From: an uncultured Sphingobacteriaceae bacterium
GTDB taxonomy: Bacteria > Bacteroidota > Bacteroidia > Sphingobacteriales > Sphingobacteriaceae
DNA: 64,000 bases
Assembly: GCA_946887045.1 (NCBI GenBank)
Contig: CAMPKC010000020.1
Coordinates: forward strand, 1 to 64,000
Direction of reading: 5' to 3'
Shown: one piece after another, positions 9,742-19,100 of the stretch
How positions within the stretch are numbered: position 1 is the first letter of the stretch
Layout: every line of letters starts with the position of its first letter
The notes under the pieces: model-generated
What the model saw: the letters and a program-made list of their open reading frames with translations, nothing else
Told to the model about the DNA's origin: nothing
The model's database searches: none
Program-made: the position numbers and the translations under genes

Positions 9742-9957
9742 TTACAGCCTGTTATTGTCGATATTAATCAATCCCTTTTTTAAGGTAAATACAACATAAT
9801 CTCTGTTACGCTTCAAGCGGGTCATTAACCTTTCAATTAGCTTATCTTCCTCACCTGGCTCGTAAGCTAAATCATTTTCACTTAATTCCCTGTATTTACG
9901 TTGTACCTTCAGTTTAAGCCTTTCCCAATCTTCTTTACTGATACTTAGTTCTGCCAT
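9742..9957 (-). CDS. CsbD-like small protein
   Basis: 71 residues, charged, no signal peptide. The motif WERLKLKVQRKYRELSENDLAYEPGEEDKLIERL matches in pattern the CsbD stress-protein family (W..lKgk...kygeLtdddL....G..d.l.g.i), though the C-terminal third (NRDYVVFTLKKG) departs from the usual sequence. CsbD proteins are stress-induced in many bacteria and have no defined activity. It has its own TACTTTTG promoter box just upstream and faces away from the barrel gene. Family membership is by pattern only. Confidence 0.65.
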   Translation of the reverse strand: MAELSISKEDWERLKLKVQRKYRELSENDLAYEPGEEDKLIERLMTRLKRNRDYVVFTLKKGLINIDNNRL

Positions 9958-9971
9958 AATTTTCTTTGTTA

Positions 9972-9979
9972 CAAAAGTA
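9972..9979 (-). promoter_or_regulatory. Promoter -7 box for the CsbD-like gene
   Basis: Read on the minus strand this is TACTTTTG, a full match to the Bacteroidota -7 consensus TAnnTTTG, 14 bases before the start codon. No clean TTG lies at the usual 19-20 base distance (nearest is GTTTAC). Confidence 0.42.
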
Positions 9980-10010
9980 TGAATTTATACGTCTACTGTA
10001 AACACGATAA

Positions 10011-10039
10011 AACAGCAACATTTTAAAAAGTTCGCTGTT
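10011..10039. repeat. Inverted repeat upstream of the barrel gene
   Basis: Arms AACAGCAAC (10011-10019) and GTTcGCTGTT (10030-10039, one bulged C) flank a 10-base AT loop, 30 bases before the barrel start. It could be an operator or a leader hairpin. Confidence 0.4.
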
Positions 10040-10069
10040 AATCGTTAAACACACCTTAATTATAATAAT

Positions 10070-10666
10070 ATGAAAAAAATCACTTTGACAAGTTTCTTGC
10101 TGCTGATAGCAGTGACAACTTTTGCCCAGCTGCCTTCTTTTAATCTTGGGTTAAAAACCGGAATAAATCTGGCGAGCCTTAAAGGAAATGTTGGAGAAGA
10201 AAGCAATCGTTTAGGCTACCAGGCAGGCGTATGGGCCCGGGTAGGCGGTGCCGGATTTTATGTTCAGCCAGAGGTTTATCTTGGAAGTAAAGGGGGCGAA
10301 TTCGGCTCTATTCAACAAGACGGAACAACCTATGAAGGGGATGCCAAAATAAATTTTACAACACTTGATATCCCGGTGTTACTTGGCAATAAATTTGGAT
10401 TCGATAAGCTGAATTTCAGAATTATGGCTGGCCCTGTTATTTCTTTTGTTTTGAATAAAGATGCTAAAGAAAATTATGAAGTAGCTACAGATTTCAACAA
10501 CTATAAAAACCAGACGATTGGCCTACAAACCGGTGCCGGGGTTGATTTAGGTAACTTATCTTTTGATTTACGTTATGAAAAAGGCTTGTCGAATATTGAT
10601 AAAAGCGGCCAGTACGATCAAAAGCAAAACTTATGGCATTTGAGTTTAGGATATAGGATTTTTTAG
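10070..10666 (+). CDS. Outer-membrane beta-barrel protein (PorT-type)
   Basis: 198 residues with a clean signal peptide (KKITLTSFLLLIAVTTFAQ) and alternating hydrophobic strands ending in a C-terminal aromatic (SLGYRIF), the pattern for insertion by the BAM complex. LGLKTGINLASLKG and LDIPVLLGNKF are typical of the OMP_b-brl_2 family, which also includes the gliding/T9SS protein PorT. The shared fold does not show that it is PorT itself. It is monocistronic: a divergent CsbD-like gene lies upstream and a convergent anmK downstream, with a long inverted repeat in between. Function beyond a small barrel is unknown. Confidence 0.75.
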   Translation: MKKITLTSFLLLIAVTTFAQLPSFNLGLKTGINLASLKGNVGEESNRLGYQAGVWARVGGAGFYVQPEVYLGSKGGEFGSIQQDGTTYEGDAKINFTTLDIPVLLGNKFGFDKLNFRIMAGPVISFVLNKDAKENYEVATDFNNYKNQTIGLQTGAGVDLGNLSFDLRYEKGLSNIDKSGQYDQKQNLWHLSLGYRIF

Positions 10667-10674
10667 TTTCGAAA

Positions 10675-10731
10675 CGCGGGGATGCCTGAATTTCCGTATG
10701 GCAAGGCCACAAAGTTTTCGGCATCCTCGTG
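10675..10731. terminator. Convergent inverted repeat between the barrel gene and anmK
   Basis: Arms of 12 bases (10675-10686 CGCGGGGATGCC; 10720-10731 GGCATCCTCGTG) pair with two G-U wobbles around a 33-base loop. It fills the 68-base gap between two convergent stops. No U-run follows directly, so it may be a two-way terminator or another RNA structure. Confidence 0.45.
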
Positions 10732-10734
10732 TTC

Positions 10735-11919
10735 TTAATCTGGTAAAGATATTTTCCCCATCATAATCCTTGGTCCGGCGTTTGTCTCCGTCGCCGATCC
10801 GCATAAGGTTTCATTTGCCAACAAGGCGAATAGAAGTGCTTCTTTAGCATCAGCGGCTATTCCGAGGTCTTCTGTTAACAGTACTTTATTTTCCGGAAGT
10901 TTAAGTGCTATCTGCTCTTTCAAAAAAAGATTGTTTGCCCCGCCACCACTTAGGTATAAAGAAAATCCAGATGTTTTATGAACCTTTTTAATGGTCAGCA
11001 TTATCGCTTCTACCGTTAGTTGTGATACGGTTGCTATTAAATCTTCAGGACTTATATTTTTGGCGCCAGTATCAGCCAACGCTTGCTCGACGAAATTTAG
11101 ATTAAATAGTTCAGGGCCGGTAGTTTTAGGAAGGTCTTCCCTGAAAAAGGGGTGCTCGAGTAGCTCATCGAGTACGGCCTGATTAACTTTTCCTTTTCTA
11201 GCGATATCCCCACTACTATCATAGGATACGTTAAAGTGTTTTTTACAGAGCGCGTCAATTAAGGTATTGCCCGGACCGCAATCAGTACATACAATCTGGT
11301 TCGGAGTGCCAAGCTTTGGTAAATAGGTAAAATTTGAGATTCCGCCAATATTAAGTAAGATCCTGTTTTCTATATTCGAAGAGAATAAAATATAATCCCC
11401 ATACAAGGCTAAGGGCGCACCTTCTCCACCAGCTGCTACATGTTTCTGCCTGAAGTCACTGATGGTTGCGATGCCGGTTTTAACCGCAATATGGTCAGCG
11501 TCGCCAATTTGAAATGTAGCATTGGGGTAGTCTTTTAATTGGTGCATACGTTTCGGTGCATGGTAAATAGTTTGCCCATGACTGGCAATGCAATCAATTT
11601 CTTTAGCAGATATTCCGTGTTTCGTTAAAAAATGATTGATCATTTCGGCATGTAGCGTACCGATTTTAGCATTGAGCAGCGTTACCTTCTCCAGGTCGGT
11701 TTGCCGTTTAGAGAATATGTTTTTTATGTCGTCTTTAAATTCATCCGAATAGTGGACCGTTTCGAAATGAAGGATTTCTGCTTTGCTGTTCAAACCATTC
11801 CCGCTAATTTTGCATAAAGCAATGTCTAGTCCATCTAACGATGTTCCCGACATCAGGCCGATAATTAATCGGGATTCCTTCTTAAATAAATTTGCTAAGC
11901 GGGATAAGGATTCGTTCAT
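10735..11919 (-). CDS. anmK: Anhydro-N-acetylmuramic acid kinase
   Basis: 394 residues. The ATPase-fold motifs LMSGTSLDGLDIALCK (near 20-35), ASHGQTIYHAP (near 112), FQIGDAD, LNIGGISNFTYLP and DCGPGNTLIDAL are all present, and LYLSGGGANN sits near the C-terminus. AnmK opens and phosphorylates 1,6-anhydro-MurNAc to MurNAc-6-phosphate, returning wall sugars released by lytic transglycosylases to metabolism in the cytoplasm. The window also encodes an MltD-like transglycosylase, but 49 kb away. It is divergent from the NagX-like acyltransferase gene with a 69-base gap, a pairing that suggests shared amino-sugar metabolism (inference). Confidence 0.93.
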   Translation of the reverse strand: MNESLSRLANLFKKESRLIIGLMSGTSLDGLDIALCKISGNGLNSKAEILHFETVHYSDEFKDDIKNIFSKRQTDLEKVTLLNAKIGTLHAEMINHFLTKHGISAKEIDCIASHGQTIYHAPKRMHQLKDYPNATFQIGDADHIAVKTGIATISDFRQKHVAAGGEGAPLALYGDYILFSSNIENRILLNIGGISNFTYLPKLGTPNQIVCTDCGPGNTLIDALCKKHFNVSYDSSGDIARKGKVNQAVLDELLEHPFFREDLPKTTGPELFNLNFVEQALADTGAKNISPEDLIATVSQLTVEAIMLTIKKVHKTSGFSLYLSGGGANNLFLKEQIALKLPENKVLLTEDLGIAADAKEALLFALLANETLCGSATETNAGPRIMMGKISLPD

Positions 11920-11988
11920 TTTCGTAAATTGAGACGATCAACAGATTGAATTGTTGCTAATATCTTACATTTATAATTCATTTATCTC

Positions 11989-13143
11989 ATGAAAGAAAAC
12001 ATTGCCATGCAAAGTTCAAGACTAGTATCTCTGGATGTATTCAGAGGAATCACAGTGGCTGCAATGATTCTTGTAAATAATCCTGGCGATTGGGGTAATA
12101 TCTATGCTCCCTTAAAACATGCCGAATGGCATGGATGTACACCAACAGATCTTATTTTCCCTTTTTTTTTATTTATAGTGGGTGTATCTATAGCCTTTGC
12201 TTTAGGAACAAAAAAAGCTAAGAATCTTCCCGACAAGGATGTGTTTATCAGTGTGTTAAAGCGCTCGTTAATTTTGTTCGGTTTAGGGATTATTCTGGCA
12301 CTTTTTCCTGATGTGTTTTTAGATCCGGTTACAAGTTTTAAAAACTTAAGAATACCCGGAGTTTTACAGCGGATTGGCGTGGTATTTATGTTTTGTGCTG
12401 TTCTGTTCTACAAAACAAATGCAAAAGTACAGTTAGGCGTTTTTTTCGCCATTCTTATTATCTACTGGGCATTACTTAACATTGTTCAGGTGCCGGGAGG
12501 CATACCACCGAATCTTGAAAAAGAAACCAGCCTGGCCGCCTGGCTCGACAGAGCGGTGTTTTCCGAAAAACATCTATGGAAGTTGTCCAAAACCTGGGAT
12601 CCGGAAGGCTTATTAAGCACATTGCCTGCTATTGCCAGCGGAATGTCCGGAACCCTTGTCGGGATTTGGTTGAGACGTACAGATATTTTACCTGATAAGA
12701 AGGTGTTATGGATGATTGGAGCTGGGATTCTTTCGGTAATAGCCGGACTTATATGGGATTTTTCTTTCCCAATGAATAAAGCCTTATGGACCAGTTCATA
12801 TGTGCTTTTTACGAGTGGATTAGCCATGCTTTTTCTTGCTGTATTTTACTGGATAATTGATATAAAAAGCAATAGAGTCTTTACCAAACCTTTTGTTGTT
12901 TATGGTGTAAATGCAATCACAGTTTATTTTATGTCGACCATAATGGCCAAGTTGTTTAATTTTATAACAGTCTCGAAGTCCGACGGAACCGAAGTTAGTT
13001 TGAAAACATGGTTATTTCAGTCATATCTTGCTCCAAATTTTTCTCCTTTAAATGCATCTCTGAGCTGGGCGCTCTCTTTTGTTTTGTTTTGGCTGATAAT
13101 ATTGTGGTGGATGTATAATCGAAAAATTATTATAAAAGTTTAA
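11989..13143 (+). CDS. NagX/HGSNAT-like membrane acyltransferase (DUF5009 type)
   Basis: 384 residues with about ten hydrophobic segments. The N-terminal signature RLVSLDVFRGITVAAMILVN, then WHGCTPTDLIFPFFLFIVGVSI, marks the family that includes human heparan-alpha-glucosaminide N-acetyltransferase and bacterial NagX. The conserved histidine in AEWHG is the counterpart of the acetyl-accepting residue in the human enzyme. It is expected to move an acetyl group across the inner membrane onto an amino sugar. MQSSR at codon 7 is an alternative start. It is divergent from anmK, supporting a link to amino-sugar recycling. The substrate is not proven. Confidence 0.8.
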   Translation: MKENIAMQSSRLVSLDVFRGITVAAMILVNNPGDWGNIYAPLKHAEWHGCTPTDLIFPFFLFIVGVSIAFALGTKKAKNLPDKDVFISVLKRSLILFGLGIILALFPDVFLDPVTSFKNLRIPGVLQRIGVVFMFCAVLFYKTNAKVQLGVFFAILIIYWALLNIVQVPGGIPPNLEKETSLAAWLDRAVFSEKHLWKLSKTWDPEGLLSTLPAIASGMSGTLVGIWLRRTDILPDKKVLWMIGAGILSVIAGLIWDFSFPMNKALWTSSYVLFTSGLAMLFLAVFYWIIDIKSNRVFTKPFVVYGVNAITVYFMSTIMAKLFNFITVSKSDGTEVSLKTWLFQSYLAPNFSPLNASLSWALSFVLFWLIILWWMYNRKIIIKV

Positions 13144-13195
13144 CGTTAAGAAACTATTCAGTGAAACTAATACCTCACCGCACTATCTGATTAAT

Positions 13196-16024
13196 ATGAA
13201 AAAAGTTATCGTTTTATTATTAACCGCCTGTACTTTTTATTTTGGTGAGTATACTCATGCTCAAACCAAGCCCAAGGCGGTATCCCAATCGGTAAAAGCA
13301 GAAATCCTGCCGCTTGATACTGCTATAAAGACGGGCAAACTTGCAAACGGATTTAGTTATTATATCCGCAGAAATACCGAACCCAAAAACCGGGCTCAAT
13401 TATATCTTGCAGTAAAGGTTGGCTCGATCCTGGAAAATGATGACCAGCGTGGGCTTGCTCATTTTATGGAGCATATGAGCTTTAACGGCACAAAAAATTT
13501 TCCGAAAAATGAGCTGGTAGATTACCTCCAGAAATCCGGTATTCGGTTTGGTGCCGACTTAAACGCCTATACTAGTTTTGATGAAACTGTGTACCAGTTA
13601 CCTATTCCTACCGATGATCCGGAATTGTTTAAAAATGGCATGCAGATTATGCGCGACTGGGCCCAGGATGCGAGCTTGGATCCTGCCGAAATAGAAAAAG
13701 AACGTGGTGTTGTTTTAGAAGAAAAGCGTTTAGGAAAAGGAGCCGGAGAGCGCATGCAAAATAAATACCTGCCTATGCTGCTCAATAATTCTCGATACTC
13801 AAACAGGTTGCCAATTGGTACTGAAGATGTACTGCAAAACTTCAAGCGTGAAACTTTGAGTCAATTTTATAAAGATTGGTACCGCCCTGATTTGCAGGCA
13901 TTGATTGTTGTTGGCGATATAAATGTTAAAGAAGTTGAGCAGATGATCAGAGAAAAGTTTTCGGATCTTAAGAAACCCTCTAAACCGCGGCCTCGCACGG
14001 AGTATAGTATTCCATTGTTAAATAAAAACCAGTTTATCGCAGTTACTGATAAAGAGTTTCCGTACACCCTGGTTCAGATTTTGATCAAACATCCGGAAAC
14101 GAAGCTTAAGACTACTGTCGACCTTAGAAATTCCAATATCCGCTCCTTATATAATCAGATGATGGGAGCTCGTTTTTCTGAATTAATGAAACAAGCAAAT
14201 CCTCCTTTCTTACAAGCTGGAAGTAGTATTGGGGGATTCCTTGCTGGACTGGATGTTGCATCTGCAGTGATGTATGCTAAGCCAGGCGAGCTGGAAAAAG
14301 GCCTAAAGGCGGTGCTTGCGGAGATGGAGCGTGTCAAGTTATTTGGTTTTACTCAAACAGAGTTAGACCGGGCCAAGAAATCTTATCTTACTTCTATGGA
14401 AGCGTCATTTAAGGAAAAAGACAAAACCTCGTCTGAAACCTACGTGCAAGAATACGTTCGGCTTTTCCTTGACGGAGAAGCGAGTCCGGGTATCAATTAC
14501 GAATACAATTTTGCTAAAGAAGTAATGCCCGGAATTAAGCTGACCGAAGTAAATGAAATGGCTAAAAGGTATTTGGTTGATAAGAATCGTGATGTTTTAA
14601 TTATGGCTCCGGAAAAGGAAGCTGCAACGCTGCCATCAGAGACCACAGTTAACAAGTGGATAACTGAGGCTAAAAATGAAAAGCTAACGGTTTATATTGA
14701 TCAGGTATCCGACAAACCTTTGCTGGCAGTTAAGCCCGCGCCCGGTAAAGTGGTTGAAGAAAAAAAGGTGACGGAAATTGATATTACTGAATTAACATTA
14801 AGCAACGGCGTTAAAGTGATATTAAAACCTACCGACTTTAAGAACGATGAGATTAACTTTAATGCATTTAGTCCGGGTGGAACCTCGTTATATCCCGATG
14901 CCGATTTTCAATCTGCCTTCTATGCTTCAACAATAGTTGCACAAGGCGGTGTTGGCGAGTTTAACTCAATCCAGTTACCTAAGTTGTTGTCTGGAAAGCG
15001 GGCATCTGTGAGTCCTTATATCAGCGAAAGAACAGAAGGGATTAATGGTTTTGCCGCGCCTAAGGATTTGGAAACAGCGCTTCAGTTAACTTATTTGTAC
15101 TTCACCGCGCCAAGAAAGGATGAAGAAATGTTTCAAGCATTAATGGCACAACAAAAAGGTGTTTTAGCGAACAGAAGTTCTGACCCGAATAGTGTTTTTG
15201 CCGATACTGTTTCTGCGGTGCTTGGGAATTATAATATCCGCCGAACAGGCCCGACCTTGCAAAAGTTAGAGCAAGTAAACCTTGACCGCGCTTTCGAGAT
15301 TTATAAGGATCGCTTTGAAGATGCAAGTGATTTTACTTTCACATTTGTCGGAAGCTTTACAGTAGATGAGATTAAGCCTTTGTTGGAACAGTATCTGGGA
15401 GCTCTGCCCTCTAAAAATAGAAAAGAGGCAGCTAAGGATTTAGGAATCGTTCCCCCTTCGGGCGCAATCTCCAAATTTGTTTACAAAGGCCAGGAACCTA
15501 AAGCTACCGTAAGGTTGGTATTTAGTGGTGATTACACCTATAATGAGGAAACAAATAATGAATTAAGCGCTCTAGGTGAAGTATTGCAAATAAAGTTAAT
15601 CGAGCGACTGAGAGAAGAAGAAAGCGGGGTTTACAGTCCCGGCGCCCGCATGAGCTATTCAAAGTCTCCTAGAAACAGGTATTCATTTGCCGTTTCGTTT
15701 GGCTCGTCGCCCGAAAATGTCGACAAATTGATAGCCGCTACTCTTGATGAGATTAATAAAGTTAAAGCGAATGGGGCACAAGCTAAAGATATTGAGAAGT
15801 TTTTGGCGGAAGAGAGAAGAAGTACCGAGACTCAGTTAAAGCAAAATGGCTTCTGGCTGGGATATTTATCAGGGCAATATCAAAATAATGAGTCACCAAC
15901 AAAGATTTTAACCTATCTGGATTCCCTGAAGAAAATTACACCCGAAGGCTTAAAGCGAACCGCGAACAAATATTTAAGCGGGGATAATTTGATAAAATTA
16001 GTGTTGTTGCCAGAGAAAAAATAA
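13196..16024 (+). CDS. M16 family zinc metallopeptidase, two-lobed
   Basis: 942 residues with a signal peptide (KKVIVLLLTACTFYFGEYTHAQ). The inverted zinc motif HFMEH lies at residues 89-93, and the downstream pair E169/E176 in EKERGVVLEE supplies the third ligand. The second half (from about residue 530, ELTLSNGVKVILKPTDF) repeats the fold without the HxxEH motif, as in pitrilysin-like enzymes with one active and one inert lobe. It should degrade peptides in the periplasm. It starts 52 bases after the NagX-like gene and ends at a strong terminator, so it may share that transcript. Confidence 0.9.
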   Translation: MKKVIVLLLTACTFYFGEYTHAQTKPKAVSQSVKAEILPLDTAIKTGKLANGFSYYIRRNTEPKNRAQLYLAVKVGSILENDDQRGLAHFMEHMSFNGTKNFPKNELVDYLQKSGIRFGADLNAYTSFDETVYQLPIPTDDPELFKNGMQIMRDWAQDASLDPAEIEKERGVVLEEKRLGKGAGERMQNKYLPMLLNNSRYSNRLPIGTEDVLQNFKRETLSQFYKDWYRPDLQALIVVGDINVKEVEQMIREKFSDLKKPSKPRPRTEYSIPLLNKNQFIAVTDKEFPYTLVQILIKHPETKLKTTVDLRNSNIRSLYNQMMGARFSELMKQANPPFLQAGSSIGGFLAGLDVASAVMYAKPGELEKGLKAVLAEMERVKLFGFTQTELDRAKKSYLTSMEASFKEKDKTSSETYVQEYVRLFLDGEASPGINYEYNFAKEVMPGIKLTEVNEMAKRYLVDKNRDVLIMAPEKEAATLPSETTVNKWITEAKNEKLTVYIDQVSDKPLLAVKPAPGKVVEEKKVTEIDITELTLSNGVKVILKPTDFKNDEINFNAFSPGGTSLYPDADFQSAFYASTIVAQGGVGEFNSIQLPKLLSGKRASVSPYISERTEGINGFAAPKDLETALQLTYLYFTAPRKDEEMFQALMAQQKGVLANRSSDPNSVFADTVSAVLGNYNIRRTGPTLQKLEQVNLDRAFEIYKDRFEDASDFTFTFVGSFTVDEIKPLLEQYLGALPSKNRKEAAKDLGIVPPSGAISKFVYKGQEPKATVRLVFSGDYTYNEETNNELSALGEVLQIKLIERLREEESGVYSPGARMSYSKSPRNRYSFAVSFGSSPENVDKLIAATLDEINKVKANGAQAKDIEKFLAEERRSTETQLKQNGFWLGYLSGQYQNNESPTKILTYLDSLKKITPEGLKRTANKYLSGDNLIKLVLLPEKK

Positions 16025-16048
16025 CATAAGAGAGCTATAAAACTGGTA

Positions 16049-16067
16049 AAGGGGCTTTTTGCCCCTT
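16049..16067 (+). terminator. Rho-independent terminator after the M16 gene
   Basis: Stem AAGGGGC / GCCCCTT (7 pairs) with loop TTTTT, 25 bases after the stop codon, followed by ATTTGT. Confidence 0.8.
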
Positions 16068-16175
16068 ATTTGTATGTTCCCGCCGGCGAAAAGTGTTGAA
16101 ACTTCTTTTAATACTTTACAGTAAAAAAGAAAGACTAATTATTCACTCCTTGAAGTATTTAGCTTAAGCTAAAGT

Positions 16176-19100
16176 ATGTTTATCCAAAATAGATTCAATT
16201 TTTCTTTGTGTAGGGTTGTGTTAGCAGCCTCTTACATCTTTATATTTTCTTCAAGCGTTTTTGCCCAGCAAAGAAATGTTCAGTTTTCGCACTTAACTAA
16301 CCTAGACGGGCTTTCTCAAAGTACAGTTCAGGCCATTGTTAAAGATAAGCACGGCTTCATGTGGTTTGGAACTCAGGATGGGCTGAATAAGTTCGACGGA
16401 TATAAATTCACTGTATACCGGCATCAGCCTAATAACCCGAAGAGTCTGCGTAAAAATCACATCTTGTCGCTTTATGAAGACAGAAAAGGGAATTTATGGG
16501 TAGGAACTTTGAATGGTGGGATAAGTTTATACGACCGGAAAAACGATTCTTTTATTAATTACATCGAAGAACCAGAAAATCCCGATAAGTTAAGTCATTC
16601 GGTAATTACCTCTATTTATGAAGACCGTAAGGGAAATTTCTGGATTGGCACTTATTGGAATTTAAATCTTTTTGATAGGAAAACAGGTAAAGTAACCAGG
16701 TTTATTTCAGATGATAAAGACAATAAATCAATAAGCAGCAATGGGATTACAGCTATTTTTGAAGATAATAGGGGGAATCTTTGGATTGGGACTCAAAATG
16801 GCCTGAATATACTTGACAGGAGAACTAAGCAATTTAAAAGATATTTTCATAGGGAGAATGATCCCCAAAGTATAAGCGGTAACTTTATATCGAAAATCTT
16901 CCAGAGTTCTAATGGTGATCTGTGGGTTGGGACCGTCGGGGCCGGACTGAATTTATTTGATTATAAAGACCAAACATTTACTCCCTTCAAACAAGACCAA
17001 GAAAATCCTGCAAGCATCAGTAACAATAATATCAGAGATATTGCTGATGCTGATAATGGAAATCTCTGGGTCGGTACTCACGGAGCTTTTGAGCTGTTTA
17101 ATCCACGGTCAAAAGTTTTTATTCACTACAAGAGTGACGTGTTTGATAAAAGAAGTCTAAACAGGAACAGCTCTGTATCCTCTCTATTCAATGATAAAAC
17201 TGGAGTTTTATGGGTAGGTACCGATGATGGAGGTATTAACAAGTACGATCAAAATTTATCTGTTTTTGATAAGTACCAAAACAATCCTTTCGACGCTAAT
17301 TCACTAAGTTTCAATACGGTCATGTCATTCTCTGAGAATAAAAATGGCGACATTTGGGTTGGCACGAGTGGTGGCGCACTCAACTTGTGGAAACCAGGCG
17401 AGAATCGGTTTGTACGTATTGAACCCAACCCGAATAATTCGAATTCTCTGGCTTCATACAGTATTTTGTCTTTATATCCGAGTAAAGTAGACGATGCTCT
17501 GTGGATTGGAACCTACGGCGCTGGCCTGGACAGGTATAATCCTGGCACAAAAACGTTTAAACACTATTCTGTTGGATCGTCTTTTAATCAGCTTAATAAC
17601 GATGCTGTTTATGGTTTACTTGAAGACAGCAAGGGTAACGTGTGGATAGCTACCAACGGAGGTGGGGTAAACGTTTTAAATCCGAAAACCGGCTTCATTA
17701 CTAAGTATACTTCCCGCTATGATGATCTGGCTACAATTTCTTCGAACTATGTGCGGTCATTTTGTGAAGATCGGGATGGCAATATTTGGATAGGTACCAC
17801 ATCTGGCTTGTCTGTATTTAATTCCCGAACCAAGACAATTACACGTTGCGATCAAAATTTTGAAAAGCTTGAAAGTGGAAATATCAACTGTTTATATGCT
17901 GATAATAAAAATAATATTTGGATAGGAACGATCGGCGGCGGTCTAAGTAGGCTGAACATTAAGACCGGGAAGTTTAATACCTATACAATACAACATGGCC
18001 TGCCAGATAATAATATTAAGAGCATTGTTCCCGATAAGCTCGGAAACTTATGGTTAAGCACTAATAATGGCATTTGCCGACTTAATTTAAAAACCGGAAA
18101 ATGCAAGAATTATACCCTTTCAAATGAACTTCAAAGTATGGAGTTTTCGCCAGGTGCGGGCCTTCTGACAAGAAGGGGCGAGATATTATTTGGAGGTATA
18201 AATGGATTTAACCATTTCAATCCAGCTTTATTAAAAGAAAACCATAACCCACCGCGTGTGCAGATAACCGGATTCCAGCTTTTTAATAAACCTGTGATTA
18301 TCGGCGCCAAGGATTCTCCATTAAAGCAGCACATTGCCGAAACCCGCGAACTAGTATTGTCCTATGATCAATCGGTCATTACATTTGAATTTACGGCACT
18401 TGATTTTACAATCAGCTCTCAGAACCAGTATGCATATATGCTCGAAGGTTTTGATAACGACTGGAATTACATAGGCTCTGAGAGAAAGGCTATATACACT
18501 AATTTAAATCCTGGCGAGTATATATTGAGAGTAAAGGCGAGTAATAATGATGGGGTGTGGAATGAGACGGGAACAAGCCTTAAAATGATTATAACTCCAC
18601 CTTTTTATATGACATGGTGGTTTAGAGTACTCTCGATTATATTGTTTTTTGGAGTAATATACATGATTTATCTTCTAAGGGTAAGGTCTATTGAAGCCAA
18701 AAAAGTTGAGCTTGAAAAACAAGTTGCTGAACGTACCGAAGAAATACTGGAACAATCAAAAAGCCTGCAGATATTAAATGATGAACTTCAGGAACAATCA
18801 GAGGAACTTCAATCACAATCAGAGGAGCTTCAAATACAGGCTGAAGAGTTATTAAGTAAATCCGAAGAGCTGCAATTTCAAAAAGAACAGGAGCAGAAGG
18901 CACGGGAGGAAGCAGACCGGGCTAATCAGGCAAAAAGTACTTTTTTGGCTACAATGAGCCATGAGATAAGAACACCTATGAATGGTGTGCTTGGAATGTC
19001 ATCCTTACTATGCGAGACCGATCTTAACCCAGAACAACGGGAATATGCAGAAATAATCAAGACAAGCGGCGAAGCTTTGTTGAATGTTATTAATGACATT

